From an uncultured Oscillospiraceae bacterium (lineage in GTDB: Bacteria > Bacillota > Clostridia > Oscillospirales > Oscillospiraceae): a stretch of 64,000 bases of DNA. This document shows positions 41,852 through 50,588 of this stretch, piece after piece. Position 1 is the first letter of the stretch, and every line of letters starts with the position of its first letter. The stretch is from assembly GCA_934589675.1 (NCBI GenBank), contig CAKTOF010000001.1, forward strand, positions 62,001-126,000, in the 5' to 3' direction. The notes below the pieces were generated by a model, which was not told where the DNA came from, ran no database searches, and saw only the letters and a program-made list of their open reading frames with translations. The position numbers and the translations under genes were made by a program.

Positions 41852-42985
41852 TTATGCGTAAAAATCGCGGATCTTCCGCGCGCGCGACGGATGGCGCAGC
41901 TTGCGGATGGCCTTGTTCTCGATCTGGCGGATTCGCTCGCGCGTGACGCCGAACATCTTGCCGACCTCCTCGAGCGTGTGCTGGCGGCCGTCATAGAGGC
42001 CGTAGCGCATCCGAAGCACCTCGGCCTCGCGCTCGGTGAGCGTGCCGAGCAGGTCATCAAGCGCCTCGGCCAGCAGCATATTGGCCGTGGCCTCGGCCGG
42101 CCCGAGCATGTTCTCGTCCTCGACGAACGAGCCGATGGTCGTGTCCTCCTCGTCGCCGACCGGCGTATCGAGCGAGAGCGTGTCAGCCGCGGTGCGAAGC
42201 GCCTCGGCGACCTTGTCATACGGCAGGTTCAGCTCCTCGGCGACCTCTTCCATCGTCGGCTCGCGGCCGAGCTGCTGCGTCAGCTGGCGGCTGCACCGCG
42301 TGGCCTTGTTGATGACCTCCACCATATGCACCGGGACGCGGATCGTCCGGGCCTGATCGGCGATGGCGCGCGTGACCGCCTGCCGGATCCACCAGGTCGC
42401 ATATGTAGAGAATTTGTTTCCCTTTGTATAGTCGAACTTCTCGACCGCGCGGATAAGACCCGTGTTGCCCTCCTGAATGAGGTCGAGGATGTGCATCCCG
42501 CGCCCGGAATACTTCTTGGCGATGGACACGACAAGGCGCAGGTTCGACTCAATGAGCTTCGCCTTGGCCTTCTCGTCGCCCTCGGCCACGCGCTTTGCAA
42601 GCGCCTGCTCCTCTTCAACAGAAAGCAGCGGCACCTGACCGATCTCCTTGAGGTACATGCGCACCGGATCGTCCAGGCTGTACTCCGCAGCGAGCTCGAC
42701 CGGGTCGATGAGCTCGGTCTCTTCCTCTTCCTCTGCGGCCGCGCCCGTCTCCTCCGTCGGATCGAGCACAAGCTCCTCGCCGACGATCTGGATGCCCATG
42801 GATTCGAGCACGTCGTAGATCTCTTCAGTTTTCTCAACGGAAAGCGCCATGCTCTCGAGCGAGGCAAGCAGGTCGCTCGAACGGATCACGCCGTCCTTCT
42901 TTCCGCGTTTGATCAGCGCCTGGAGCTGCGGCGGGATCGCAAGCTCCTGCGGATTTGTATGTTCGGTTTGTTTGGCCTTTGCCAT
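41852..42985 (-). CDS. rpoD: RNA polymerase primary sigma factor (sigma A)
   Basis: A 377-residue housekeeping sigma factor: region 1.1 (about 20-80), an acidic linker, region 1.2/2 ([58 protein letters not shown]), region 3, and region 4 ([36 protein letters not shown]), which binds the -35. It recruits polymerase to the TTGACA/TATAAT promoters seen across this window. ATG 42985 is preferred over GTG 43006; the ribosome site (GGGTG) is weak. No dnaG precedes it. Confidence 0.97.
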   Translation of the reverse strand: MAKAKQTEHTNPQELAIPPQLQALIKRGKKDGVIRSSDLLASLESMALSVEKTEEIYDVLESMGIQIVGEELVLDPTEETGAAAEEEEETELIDPVELAAEYSLDDPVRMYLKEIGQVPLLSVEEEQALAKRVAEGDEKAKAKLIESNLRLVVSIAKKYSGRGMHILDLIQEGNTGLIRAVEKFDYTKGNKFSTYATWWIRQAVTRAIADQARTIRVPVHMVEVINKATRCSRQLTQQLGREPTMEEVAEELNLPYDKVAEALRTAADTLSLDTPVGDEEDTTIGSFVEDENMLGPAEATANMLLAEALDDLLGTLTEREAEVLRMRYGLYDGRQHTLEEVGKMFGVTRERIRQIENKAIRKLRHPSRARKIRDFYA

Positions 42986-43069
42986 ACAGCACACCCTTGT
43001 TTCCACTCAATGTCCGCAAGGCAGCAAAAAAACACCTGCAAAGAGGGCCCTGCCTTGCACGCTTTTTCA

Positions 43070-43098
43070 ATTATATACCCGTCCCGTCTGCCTGACAA
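43070..43098 (-). promoter_or_regulatory. Sigma-A promoter of rpoD
   Basis: Minus strand TTGTCA (43093-43098), 17-base spacer, TATAAT (43070-43075). Confidence 0.75.
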
Positions 43099-43200
43099 CA
43101 GTTTTTTTGTCTGAATCTGCACATTCCGTGATTGTGCCCGCTCTTCTCCCCACAGCATTCCCCAAAATCCGGCGAAGCATACAGGAAAGTATATGCCGCT

Positions 43201-44412
43201 TCAGGCGCAGGCAGTCTCCAGTCTTGTGCGGACGGCGGCGAGGAAGCCCTCGCCCGTGACGACCGCGGCCGTCCCCTTCTCCCAGAGCGCGGCGAGGTCG
43301 CCCGTCATGGTGCCGGAGGCGATGGTGTCCAGGCACGTGCGCTCGAGCTTGTCCGCAAAATCGCACAGCTCCGGCGTAAAGTCCATTTCGCCGCGGCGGC
43401 GCAGCGCGCCGGACCATGCGAAGATGGTCGCCATCGGGTTCGTGGACGTCTTTTCGCCCTTGAGATAGCGGTAATAGTGGCGCGTGACCGTGCCGTGCGC
43501 GGCCTCGTACTCGTACTTTCCGTCCGGCGAGACGAGCACGCTCGTCATCATGGCCAGCGAGCCGAACGCCGTGGAGACCATGTCGCTCATGACGTCGCCG
43601 TCGTAGTTCTTGCACGCCCAGATGAAGCCGCCCTCCGAGCGCATGACGCGCGCGATGGCGTCGTCGATGAGCGTGTAGAAGTACGAAAGGCCGGCTTTTT
43701 CAAACGCGGCGCGGTATTCTTTTTCATAGACCTCATCGAAGATGTCGCGGAAGCGGCCGTCGTAGATCTTCGCGATCGTGTCCTTCGCGGAGAACCACAG
43801 ATCCTGCTTTTCCGCAAGCGCGTAGGCAAAGCACGCGCGCGCAAACGAGGCGATGGACGAATCCTTGTTGTACTGGCCGGAGAGAACGCCCGGGCACTCG
43901 AAGTCGTAGATCGTCCGGCGCGTTATCTCCCCGTCCGGGCCGGTCAGCACAAGCTCGGCGCGGGAACCCGCCGGCGCGGCAAGCTCCGTGGCCTTGTAGA
44001 TGTCGCCGTAGGCGTGGCGCGCGAGCGTGATGGGCTTTTTCCAGTTCTTTACGACGGGGCTGATGCCGTCCACGATGATCGGCGCGCGGAACACCGTGCC
44101 GTCAAGCGCGGCGCGGATGGTGCCGTTCGGGCTTTTCCACATCTCGTGCAGGCTGTACTCCGTCATGCGCTGCGTGTTCGGCGTGATCGTGGCGCATTTG
44201 ACGCCGACGCCGTATTTTTTGATGGCCGCGGCCGCGTCGTGCGTCACCTGGTCGCCCGTGCGGTCGCGCTCGGGCAGGCCGAGGTCGTAATACTCCGTCT
44301 TGAGCGCGACGAACGGCTCAATGAGCTCTTTTTTGATCTGCGCCCACAAAATGCGCGTCATCTCGTCGCCGTCCATCTCGACGAGCGGCGTTTTCATCTG
44401 AATTTTCTTCAT
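43201..44412 (-). CDS. icd: NADP-dependent isocitrate dehydrogenase (homodimeric type II)
   Basis: A 403-residue enzyme of the eukaryote-like type II IDH family, shown by KTPLVEMDGDEMTRILW at the N-terminus, KSPNGTIRAALDGTVFR (substrate serine/asparagine site), LIDDAIARVMRSEGGFIWACKNYDGD (metal Asp residues) and the NADP-site region EAAHGTVTRHY. It oxidises isocitrate to 2-oxoglutarate, feeding glutamate synthesis in an anaerobe with a partial TCA cycle. ATG 44412 starts the family-typical MKKIQMKTP; ATG 44436 is in frame but less likely. Monocistronic. Confidence 0.96.
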   Translation of the reverse strand: MKKIQMKTPLVEMDGDEMTRILWAQIKKELIEPFVALKTEYYDLGLPERDRTGDQVTHDAAAAIKKYGVGVKCATITPNTQRMTEYSLHEMWKSPNGTIRAALDGTVFRAPIIVDGISPVVKNWKKPITLARHAYGDIYKATELAAPAGSRAELVLTGPDGEITRRTIYDFECPGVLSGQYNKDSSIASFARACFAYALAEKQDLWFSAKDTIAKIYDGRFRDIFDEVYEKEYRAAFEKAGLSYFYTLIDDAIARVMRSEGGFIWACKNYDGDVMSDMVSTAFGSLAMMTSVLVSPDGKYEYEAAHGTVTRHYYRYLKGEKTSTNPMATIFAWSGALRRRGEMDFTPELCDFADKLERTCLDTIASGTMTGDLAALWEKGTAAVVTGEGFLAAVRTRLETACA

Positions 44413-44486
44413 GGTCTCATCCGCTTTCCTGAACATTTCTTTCGTGAGTAATCAGTATACCACACCCGCTTTCGCAGGGGCAAGAC

Positions 44487-45977
44487 TCAATTTTCCGTTT
44501 TTTCCTCCGGCAGCTCCAGATAGAATTCCACGCCGCCGGGCACGTTCTCCACGCCGCAGCGCTCGCCGAGCAGCTGCATATTGCCGCGGACGATGGCAAG
44601 CCCCAGCCCGCTCTGGCTGCCGGCGCGCTTGCGCGACTTCTCGCCGCGGTAGAAGCTGTCCCACAGCTCGTCGCGCTCGTCGTCTGAAAACGGCGCGGCG
44701 CTGTTGAACACCGACACGCGCAGGCGGTCGTGCTCCGCCCGGCTCACCGTGATGCGCATCTCCCGGCCCGCGCCCATGTGCTCGACGGCGTTCTGGATAT
44801 AGTTGGTCAGCGCCTGCTCGACGCAGACATAGTCGCTCACGACGCACGCGCCGGGCTCGTAGCCGCGCGTGAGCGCGATGCCCGCCCGCTCGATCTCCAC
44901 GCGGAACTTCTCAAGCAGCTCGTCGAGCAGCTCCGACAGGCAGAAGCCCTCCATCGTCAGCGTGACCGCGCCGCTCTCGATGCGGCTGAGCTGAAGCATC
45001 CGGTCGATCATCTGCAGCATCCGGTCGGATTCGTCGATGATGACATCGCAGTATTCGCGCGTTTTCTCCGGCGTATCGGCCATGCCGGAGGCAAGCCCCG
45101 CGGCGTAGCCGGAGATGAGCGCGATGGGCGTCTTGATGTCATGCGAGATGTTCGAGACGAGGCTGCGCCGCGCCTGCTGCGCGCGGCGGATGACCTCAAG
45201 GTCCTCCTTGAGCCTGTCGTTGGCGGCCTGCAGCTCGTCCGTGTAGCGCTGGAGCTGGTCGCTCATGGAGTTGATGGAGCGCGCGAGCGAGCCGATCTCA
45301 TTTTGGAAGCTGTCGTCGCATCGGCGGGAAAAGTCGCGCTGGGCGATGCACTGCGCCGCCTCGGTCATCTGCTCGACCGGGCGGGTGATAAAGCGCGCCG
45401 CGCGCGGCAGCACGATGCTCATGAGCAGCAGCATCAGGATGCCGACCGCCGCCGTAAACTGCTGGGCGATGGCCGTCGACTCCTGAATGGTCTCGAGCTG
45501 GATGCTCAGCTCAACGAGGGTGAGCCCGACGCGCGCGCCGAGGATCATCGCCGGGTCGATGGTGAGCTTCGTGCCGCTGGCTGTGATGGAGCTGGAGTCG
45601 CGCTTTGCGACAAAGACGTCCTCGTGCGCCGCCAGTAGTCCCTCCCGCACCTCTGTGAGCACCTGCGCGAGCATCCGGGCGCGCACGGCGTCCTCGCTGC
45701 GGCTGCTGTAGAGCACGCGGCCCGTGCCGGCCTCGAAGAGCGCGACGGTGATGTCCTGCTGCTCGATGGCCGCCATCGTGGCAAGGTCGACGCCGTCCAT
45801 CTGCTGCACAAGCTCGTATGCGCCGAGCAGCTTCTGGCGCGTGCGGAAGGTGTAATACCGCTCCAGCAGCAGGCCGTTGGCCAGCAGCTGGAGGAAAAAA
45901 TACGCCGCGATGATGGCCGCGGCGATAAAAACAAACTGCGAGCTCAGCCGCCGGGGGCCGCGCGCGCCCGCCTTCAC
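44487..45977 (-). CDS. Two-component sensor histidine kinase
   Basis: A 496-residue membrane kinase: TM1 (about 12-35), an extracellular sensor domain (about 36-155), TM2 (about 157-175), HAMP (about 178-230), HisKA with phospho-acceptor in SNISHDIKTP, and HATPase with N box NYIQNAVEH and G box SQSGLGLAIVRG. Start GTG 45977 overlaps the response regulator TGA (GTGA) and has GGAGGAAGC upstream; the longer open frame to 46364 runs inside the regulator gene in another frame and is not real. The stimulus is unknown. Confidence 0.94.
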   Translation of the reverse strand: MKAGARGPRRLSSQFVFIAAAIIAAYFFLQLLANGLLLERYYTFRTRQKLLGAYELVQQMDGVDLATMAAIEQQDITVALFEAGTGRVLYSSRSEDAVRARMLAQVLTEVREGLLAAHEDVFVAKRDSSSITASGTKLTIDPAMILGARVGLTLVELSIQLETIQESTAIAQQFTAAVGILMLLLMSIVLPRAARFITRPVEQMTEAAQCIAQRDFSRRCDDSFQNEIGSLARSINSMSDQLQRYTDELQAANDRLKEDLEVIRRAQQARRSLVSNISHDIKTPIALISGYAAGLASGMADTPEKTREYCDVIIDESDRMLQMIDRMLQLSRIESGAVTLTMEGFCLSELLDELLEKFRVEIERAGIALTRGYEPGACVVSDYVCVEQALTNYIQNAVEHMGAGREMRITVSRAEHDRLRVSVFNSAAPFSDDERDELWDSFYRGEKSRKRAGSQSGLGLAIVRGNMQLLGERCGVENVPGGVEFYLELPEEKTEN

Positions 45978-46645
45978 GCTTCCTCCTCCAGCTTGTAGCC
46001 GCGGCCGCGCACGGTCTTGAGCGCGGCGCCGGCCGGGCCGAGCTTCATGCGCAGATTTTTGATGTGCGTGTCGACCGTGCGCACGTCGCCGTAAAAGTCG
46101 CACGCCCAGACGGCCTCTAAGATCTGCTGGCGCGAGAGCGCGACGTTGCGGTTCTGCGCCAGATAGAGCAGCAGCTCGAATTCGCGCGACGTCAGGCTGA
46201 TCTGCTCGCCGGAAACGCGCACGGTGTGCGCCTCGGGGCTGATCTCGATCCCGCCGGCCGTGATCGTCCCGGACGGGAAGCCGGTCCGCTTGAGCAGCGC
46301 CTTTGTGCGCGCGATGAGGATGGGGAATTTGATGGGCTTGGAGACATAGTCGTCCGCGCCGCACTGAAAGCCCGTCAGCTCGGATTCCTCGTCCGTGCGC
46401 GCCGTGACCATCAGGATCGGAACGTCGGAAAACGTGCGGATCTGCCGGCAGGCCTCCACGCCGTCCACGCCCGGCATCATGATGTCCAGCACGACAAGGT
46501 CGATGTCGCCGTCGGCCCGGACGGCTGCGACCGTCTCCGCGCCGTCGGCAGCCTCACTGACGAGATAGCCCTCGTTGCGCAGAAAGTCGCCGACGATGCG
46601 GCGCCAGCGGGCGTCGTCGTCCGCGACAAGCACATGCGCGCTCAC
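45974..46645 (-). CDS. OmpR-family response regulator
   Basis: A 223-residue regulator: receiver domain (1-118; acidic pocket in VADDDARW, phospho-acceptor Asp in VVLDIMMPGVDG, Lys in SKPIKFP) and a winged-helix DNA-binding domain (about 130-222; LTSREFELLLYLAQN, VDTHIKNLRMKLG, VRGRGYKLEE). GTG 46645 overlaps the trmB stop by 4 bases and its own stop overlaps the kinase, so the three genes are translationally coupled. Confidence 0.95.
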   Translation of the reverse strand: MSAHVLVADDDARWRRIVGDFLRNEGYLVSEAADGAETVAAVRADGDIDLVVLDIMMPGVDGVEACRQIRTFSDVPILMVTARTDEESELTGFQCGADDYVSKPIKFPILIARTKALLKRTGFPSGTITAGGIEISPEAHTVRVSGEQISLTSREFELLLYLAQNRNVALSRQQILEAVWACDFYGDVRTVDTHIKNLRMKLGPAGAALKTVRGRGYKLEEEA

Positions 46646-47343
46646 ACCGGCTCCTCCGGCGCACTTGCAGGCTCCGGAGCGGGCGCGGCGGGCTGCTCCG
46701 GCGTTTTCTCGCCGACAATGGCCTCGCAGCGGCAGATGGGCGTGCCGAGGGCGTAGAAGCGCTCTTCATAGCCCGTCATGATGCCGACGGGGCCGTCTGC
46801 GTGCAGATCGTGCGTCACATTGCGCAGCTCGAGGTTGCAGTGCGCAAATTCCTTGAGCGAGAACTCAAACAGCGGCGCATTGTCCGTCTTGAACTCGATG
46901 ACCGAGCCGGGCTTCATCACTTTTTTGTATTTTTCGAGGAAGTCGCGGTACGTCAGGCGGCGGCGGGCCGACTTGTTGCGCGGCCACGGGTCGCAGAAGT
47001 TGATATAGAGCCGGTCGACCTCGCCGGGCGCGAACAGCTCGTCGATGCGTGTGACGTCGTCCGAGATAAAATAGACGTTTTTCAGCTCGAGCTGCATCGC
47101 CTTCTCCATGGCCATGACGAGCGCGTCGGGCACCTTTTCCATCGCGATGATGAGCACGTCCGGCTCGCTCTGCGCCAGCTCGGCCGTGAATTTTCCCTTG
47201 CCGCAGCCGACCTCCACGCGCACCTCGCGCGCCCCGGGCATCAGGTCGCGCCACGCGCCGCGGAAGCTCTCCGGCTCGCGCAGCCACACGCGCTCACACC
47301 GCTCCATCCGCGGCCCCAGGTTCGGCTTTTTTCGCATTCTCAT
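46642..47343 (-). CDS. trmB: tRNA (guanine-N7-)-methyltransferase
   Basis: A 233-residue SAM methyltransferase that makes m7G46 in the tRNA variable loop. The SAM motif is VEVGCGKGKF, followed by FCDPWPRNKSARRRLTY (catalytic Asp-Pro-Trp-Pro) and the C-terminal THDLH and IMTGYEERFYALG. The last roughly 25 residues are a Pro/Ala/Glu-rich tail not usual for the family. ATG 47343 is preceded by AAGGAG; ATG 47337 is an alternative. First gene of an operon with the two-component system. Confidence 0.95.
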   Translation of the reverse strand: MRMRKKPNLGPRMERCERVWLREPESFRGAWRDLMPGAREVRVEVGCGKGKFTAELAQSEPDVLIIAMEKVPDALVMAMEKAMQLELKNVYFISDDVTRIDELFAPGEVDRLYINFCDPWPRNKSARRRLTYRDFLEKYKKVMKPGSVIEFKTDNAPLFEFSLKEFAHCNLELRNVTHDLHADGPVGIMTGYEERFYALGTPICRCEAIVGEKTPEQPAAPAPEPASAPEEPV

Positions 47344-47378
47344 TCTCTCTGGCTCCTTTGCCGTTGTCAATATGGATT

Positions 47379-47407
47379 ATTATAGCAAACCAGCCGTGCC
47401 CCGTAAA
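47379..47407 (-). promoter_or_regulatory. Sigma-A promoter of trmB operon
   Basis: Minus strand TTTACG (47402-47407), 17-base spacer, TATAAT (47379-47384). Confidence 0.7.
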
Positions 47408-47432
47408 TACAGCGCGCAGATTTTTTCTCCGC

Positions 47433-47461
47433 TTGCAAAAACCGGCTTCGTACATTATAAT
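47433..47461 (+). promoter_or_regulatory. Promoter upstream of the tRNA-Pro fragment
   Basis: TTGCAA (47433-47438), 17-base spacer, TATAAT (47456-47461); tRNA-type strength although the tRNA after it is broken. Confidence 0.7.
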
Positions 47462-47527
47462 AATCTCCGCAAGTCCGGCATCGGCGCAGGCGCCCTGAAT
47501 GGCACCCCCACCGGGCCGTCCATCCAC

Positions 47528-47567
47528 CGGGGTGTTGCGCAGCTGGTAGCGCGCCTGCTTTGGGAGC
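47528..47567 (+). pseudogene. 5' half of a tRNA-Pro(TGG), broken after the anticodon loop
   Basis: CGGGGTG acceptor strand, D arm GCGCAGCTGGTAGCGC and anticodon arm CCTGCTTTGGGAG are those of tRNA-Pro. After GGGAGC the sequence turns to GTTGTGGATTTCATCCAC and no matching 3' half (variable loop, TTCRA T-loop, CACCCCG acceptor, CCA) follows. It resembles what remains when an element inserts into, or leaves, a tRNA gene. Confidence 0.6.
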
Positions 47568-47705
47568 GTTGTGGATTTCATCCACGACGGATACAGTCAA
47601 TGCCCGGAAGCCCTTGAAACACGGGCGTTTGCGGGATTTTTCCAGGCAGCAAAACCGGGTCAAAAGTCCGCTTTGACCACATAAATGACCACAGACAGGA
47701 AAAAC

Positions 47706-47734
47706 TTTCAATCGCACGATTTTCGTGCTATAAT
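47706..47734 (+). promoter_or_regulatory. Promoter of tRNA-Pro
   Basis: TTTCAA (47706-47711), 17-base spacer, TATAAT (47729-47734); the tRNA begins 17 bases later. Confidence 0.6.
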
Positions 47735-47750
47735 GACCACAGCAAAATAT

Positions 47751-47826
47751 CCGGGTGTAGTGCAGTTGGTAGCACGCGACATTTGGGATGTCGAGGCCGC
47801 GCGTTCGAGTCGCGCCACTCGGACCA
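47751..47826 (+). tRNA. tRNA-Pro (anticodon TGG)
   Basis: A complete cloverleaf: acceptor CCGGGTG with CACTCGG (one G-U), D arm GTGCAGTTGGTAGCAC, anticodon arm CGACA-TTTGGGA-TGTCG with TGG at the tip, T arm with GTTCGAGTC, discriminator A and encoded CCA. Followed at once by a terminator. Confidence 0.95.
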
Positions 47827-47862
47827 AAACCCTCTGAAATCGATTGATTTCAGAGGGTTTTT
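47827..47862 (+). terminator. Terminator of tRNA-Pro
   Basis: AAACCCTCTGAAATCGATTG with its complement forms a long stem ending GGTTTTTC. Confidence 0.88.
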
Positions 47863-47983
47863 CTTTGTTTATTGCGGCGCAGGATTTGAGGGCTATCCTT
47901 TGCATTGCCAGCAAGAAACGGTATAGAATAAATTGCATTATTCGACAAAATATGATATCCTGTATTCGTTGAGGAGGGGTATC

Positions 47984-49381
47984 ATGTTGTTGTGTTCGTC
48001 AAAAATTCCCGTAGCAAAATCTTTCACACCGGCCATTTTTGTAGACCTCGCAATAGAATGGGTTACAAGTAGCCGCAACTACGAATTTGACCCGTTTGCA
48101 TGGGATGGCTCTCCCGACTTTATATGTACAGGAAAGAAGGGCGAAGTGTTTCAAGTCGGTATATTTGAAGATGAAGCAATTTGTGCGATTCATTTTACTT
48201 CGACTGATAACCGCTCTATCAAATGGACTACAGATTATATTTTAGATTTAGAGGCTGGAGTGTTAGCTTTTCAGCTTTACAGAGATGCCCCTCATAATAT
48301 CGATTATGTCCACAAAGCGTTCAGTATTCCTTTCTTAGTCAAGAAGGTTATCTCCTCTGGACACCTGGCTTTTGATAACAGTATAGAGGTAACGAGCAAA
48401 CCGATTTTAATCCATGATGAAGATGTTGACTGGGTTGCAAATATGATACTTCGTGAAACATCTTACAATCTTCCTGTTGTATATATGTCCTGTGAAACGG
48501 ATGGACACTGTGTAACAAATCCTTATATGGTGGCTGAAAAGCTTAACGGCGTTGCTCATGTACTTTTTGAAACAAGCCGTTCAGTTTCTTATGAATTGAG
48601 AGATAAAACTGGCGGTGTCAATCCATATGGTGGTGCAGTTGAGATTTTTTATCCGCGAGGAAACCGCAAGTTTTTACCCTCACAATTGACTGGAGCATCC
48701 TCGCATAGAGCATATTCTATTATTAATGCGGTATTCAACCATATGAATCAACTTCGTGTGGAAGATCGTTTTTCTTGGTCGCAGCTTCAGGCGAATAGAC
48801 TTCGCAAGCAGCTCTCTCTTACACTCCGGCGTAACGAGCAAGATTCAAAGGATTATCAGGAACTCGAAATGACTTACGAAGAATTACTGGCAGAAAAAGA
48901 CAGCCAGATTCAGCGGTTGAGCGACCAGCTGGCTTCTGCAAATATAACAATTGAACAGCTGGAAATTCAGTTAACAGCGGTTGAAGATATCCCTGTCCTT
49001 GTTTTGGGTGAGGAACAAGACCTTTATCCTTTTGAACAGAAGTCAATACTCGTTGAAATCCTTGAACAAGAACTGAAAAGCACAAAAGATAATTCAAGAA
49101 AAGCACATATCCTTGCTGCATTGCTGAATGCGAATAAATGTGATAATACGGTTGACGAAAAGCGCAAGAGAATTAAGGCGTGCTTACATGGTTATTCCAA
49201 ATTGACAACTTCCATCAAAAAAGAATTGGAGGATATTGGTTTTTCTTTATCTGATGACGGAAAACATGTTAAAGCTATTTTTGGTGAAGATCCACGTTAC
49301 ATGGGAACTTTAAGTAAGACTGGTAGCGATCATCGTGCTGGAGATAATATAGCACATGATTTGATTCGGTTGATTTTTTAA
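47984..49381 (+). CDS. AT-rich orphan protein with coiled coil, candidate defence gene
   Basis: A 465-residue soluble protein whose base composition and codon use (many AT-ending codons) are unlike every neighbour, a sign of transfer. Residues 1-260 are a globular domain with motifs such as LPVVYMSCETDGH and AVEIFYPRGNRKF; residues about 285-350 form a coiled coil (YEELLAEKDSQIQRLSDQLA); the C-terminus is a compact domain ending in DPRYMGTLSKTGSDHRAGDN. I do not recognise a named family. It stands between tRNA-Pro and a damaged CRISPR-Cas locus. ATG 47984 follows GAGGAGGGG. Confidence 0.75.
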   Translation: MLLCSSKIPVAKSFTPAIFVDLAIEWVTSSRNYEFDPFAWDGSPDFICTGKKGEVFQVGIFEDEAICAIHFTSTDNRSIKWTTDYILDLEAGVLAFQLYRDAPHNIDYVHKAFSIPFLVKKVISSGHLAFDNSIEVTSKPILIHDEDVDWVANMILRETSYNLPVVYMSCETDGHCVTNPYMVAEKLNGVAHVLFETSRSVSYELRDKTGGVNPYGGAVEIFYPRGNRKFLPSQLTGASSHRAYSIINAVFNHMNQLRVEDRFSWSQLQANRLRKQLSLTLRRNEQDSKDYQELEMTYEELLAEKDSQIQRLSDQLASANITIEQLEIQLTAVEDIPVLVLGEEQDLYPFEQKSILVEILEQELKSTKDNSRKAHILAALLNANKCDNTVDEKRKRIKACLHGYSKLTTSIKKELEDIGFSLSDDGKHVKAIFGEDPRYMGTLSKTGSDHRAGDNIAHDLIRLIF

Positions 49382-49394
49382 CCAGGCTGATAGA

Positions 49395-49443
49395 AACCAC
49401 CGCCATGGGTACTGATACTTCAGCACCCATGGCGGTGGTTCTT
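49395..49443 (+). terminator. Terminator of the orphan gene
   Basis: AACCACCGCCATGGGT / ACCCATGGCGGTGGTT 16-bp stem followed by CTTTTTAC. Confidence 0.85.
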
Positions 49444-49444
49444 T

Positions 49445-49587
49445 TTACTTACCCTTCTTCGCCTTCTCTGTTTTCTTCCGGCCTTTCTTCTCCTCCAGCG
49501 TCTGAGGCGGAAGTGTTCCTTCCGCCTTCTGCCGCTTCAGTTCCGCCAGTTCAGCCTTCATCTCCACGATCAGCACCTTGTGCCATA
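49445..49587 (-). pseudogene. C-terminal fragment of an unidentified protein at the island junction
   Basis: A minus-strand open frame ends in a lysine-rich tail (LEEKKGRKKTEKAKKGK) after a helical segment VEMKAELAELKRQKAEG, which reads like genuine protein. Its upstream continuation collides with the cas3 remnant on the other strand at about 49580, so only the last 45 or so codons seem to belong to it. It may come from a mobile element; I cannot name it. Confidence 0.35.
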
Positions 49588-49852
49588 CGAAAAAGGCCGC
49601 GGCCTTCAAAACGCGCTGCTCGCCGCGTCGCCGCCTTACGGGCAGAAGGACTGGGCAGCCATTCGGCAAATACTCCGGGAGGCAAGGGGCTTCTGCGTCA
49701 GCGTCTACCGCAATCAGCTGGAGCGTCTTGACGCGCTCGGCGCCGTGACCACCCTCTTCGGCGGCAGCATTCACATATTATCCGACGGTTTTTACGACGA
49801 ATCCACCGGGTTTTCCATGGAATCCGGCATCAGTGGTTTTCAGGAGGTGTGA
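49580..49852 (+). pseudogene. cas3: Cas3 remnant, C-terminal 90 residues only
   Basis: The surviving 90 codons (PYEKGRGL... to the stop) match the C-terminal tail of type I-C Cas3: a PYxxG segment, CVSVYRNQLERL, and the terminal ILSDGFYDESTGFSM. The HD nuclease and the helicase (together more than 600 residues) are gone, replaced by unrelated sequence at about 49580. Without them no target degradation is possible from this locus. The stop overlaps the ribosome site of cas5c. Confidence 0.8.
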
Positions 49853-49856
49853 AGAA

Positions 49857-50588
49857 TTGAAAACAACGCATCCAAACATCGTAGAATTTGAAGTCTCCGG
49901 CGACTATGCGCTCTTCTCCGACCCCGTCATGCGCCTGGGCGGCGAAAAGTGCAGCTATCAGATCCCCACATACGAAGCGCTGAAAGGGATCTTGTCCTCC
50001 GTGTATTGGAAACCAACCTTTCTCTGGCGGATTCTGGACGTGCGGGTCATGAATCCGATCCAGACCGAGGTGAAGGGCATTCGCCCCATCAAATACAGCG
50101 GAGGCAACGACCTTGCCTACTACACCTATCTGAAGGACTGCCGGTATCAGGTTCGCGCCTGCTTCGACTGGAACGACAACCGCCCGGAGCTCTCCGGCGA
50201 CCGGAATGAAAACAAGCACCACTGCATTGCCCGCCGGATGATTGAAAAAGGCGGGCGGCGGGACGTTTTTCTGGGCACCCGGGAGTGTCATGGCTATGTG
50301 GAGCCCTGCGTATTCGGAGAGGGCGCGGGCGCCTATGATGCGCTGTCGGAGCTGAGCTTCGGGCTGATGTACCACGGCATCACCTATCCGGACGAAGCCT
50401 ACTCCGAGGAGACCCGCGGCCGGATGACCGCGCGGTTCTGGTATCCGGTCATGAAAAACGGCGTCATTCATTTTCTCCCGCCGGAGGAATGTCCGGGGCA
50501 GAAGCCCCTTCGGGAGATGCCCATGAAGGCGTTTTCCCCTGATGCGGGCAACTTTATCGGGCTGAAGGAATTTGGGGAGGTGGAGTAA
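49857..50588 (+). CDS. cas5c: CRISPR-associated protein Cas5c (type I-C)
   Basis: A 243-residue RAMP protein of the Cas5d/I-C family, starting MKTTHPNIVEFEVSGDYALF. In I-C systems Cas5 replaces Cas6 as the endonuclease that cuts pre-crRNA at the repeat hairpin and stays bound to the 5' handle. Translation begins at TTG 49857, 8 bases after CAGGAGGTG; the cas3 remnant ends 5 bases earlier. The frame is intact and of normal length. Confidence 0.93.
   Translation: MKTTHPNIVEFEVSGDYALFSDPVMRLGGEKCSYQIPTYEALKGILSSVYWKPTFLWRILDVRVMNPIQTEVKGIRPIKYSGGNDLAYYTYLKDCRYQVRACFDWNDNRPELSGDRNENKHHCIARRMIEKGGRRDVFLGTRECHGYVEPCVFGEGAGAYDALSELSFGLMYHGITYPDEAYSEETRGRMTARFWYPVMKNGVIHFLPPEECPGQKPLREMPMKAFSPDAGNFIGLKEFGEVE

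Noticed and set aside
45978..46364. N-terminal extension of the histidine kinase frame
   Set aside because: It lies wholly inside the response regulator gene in another frame; GTG 45977 with GGAGGAAGC and a GTGA overlap is a far better start.
47528..47600. A second functional tRNA-Pro
   Set aside because: The 3' half has no T-loop TTCRA, no acceptor strand complementary to CGGGGTG and no CCA.
49405..49731. Plus-strand 108-codon Pro/Ser-rich ORF at the island junction
   Set aside because: It spans the terminator, the minus-strand fragment and the cas3 remnant in a different frame from Cas3; composition is typical of a shadow.
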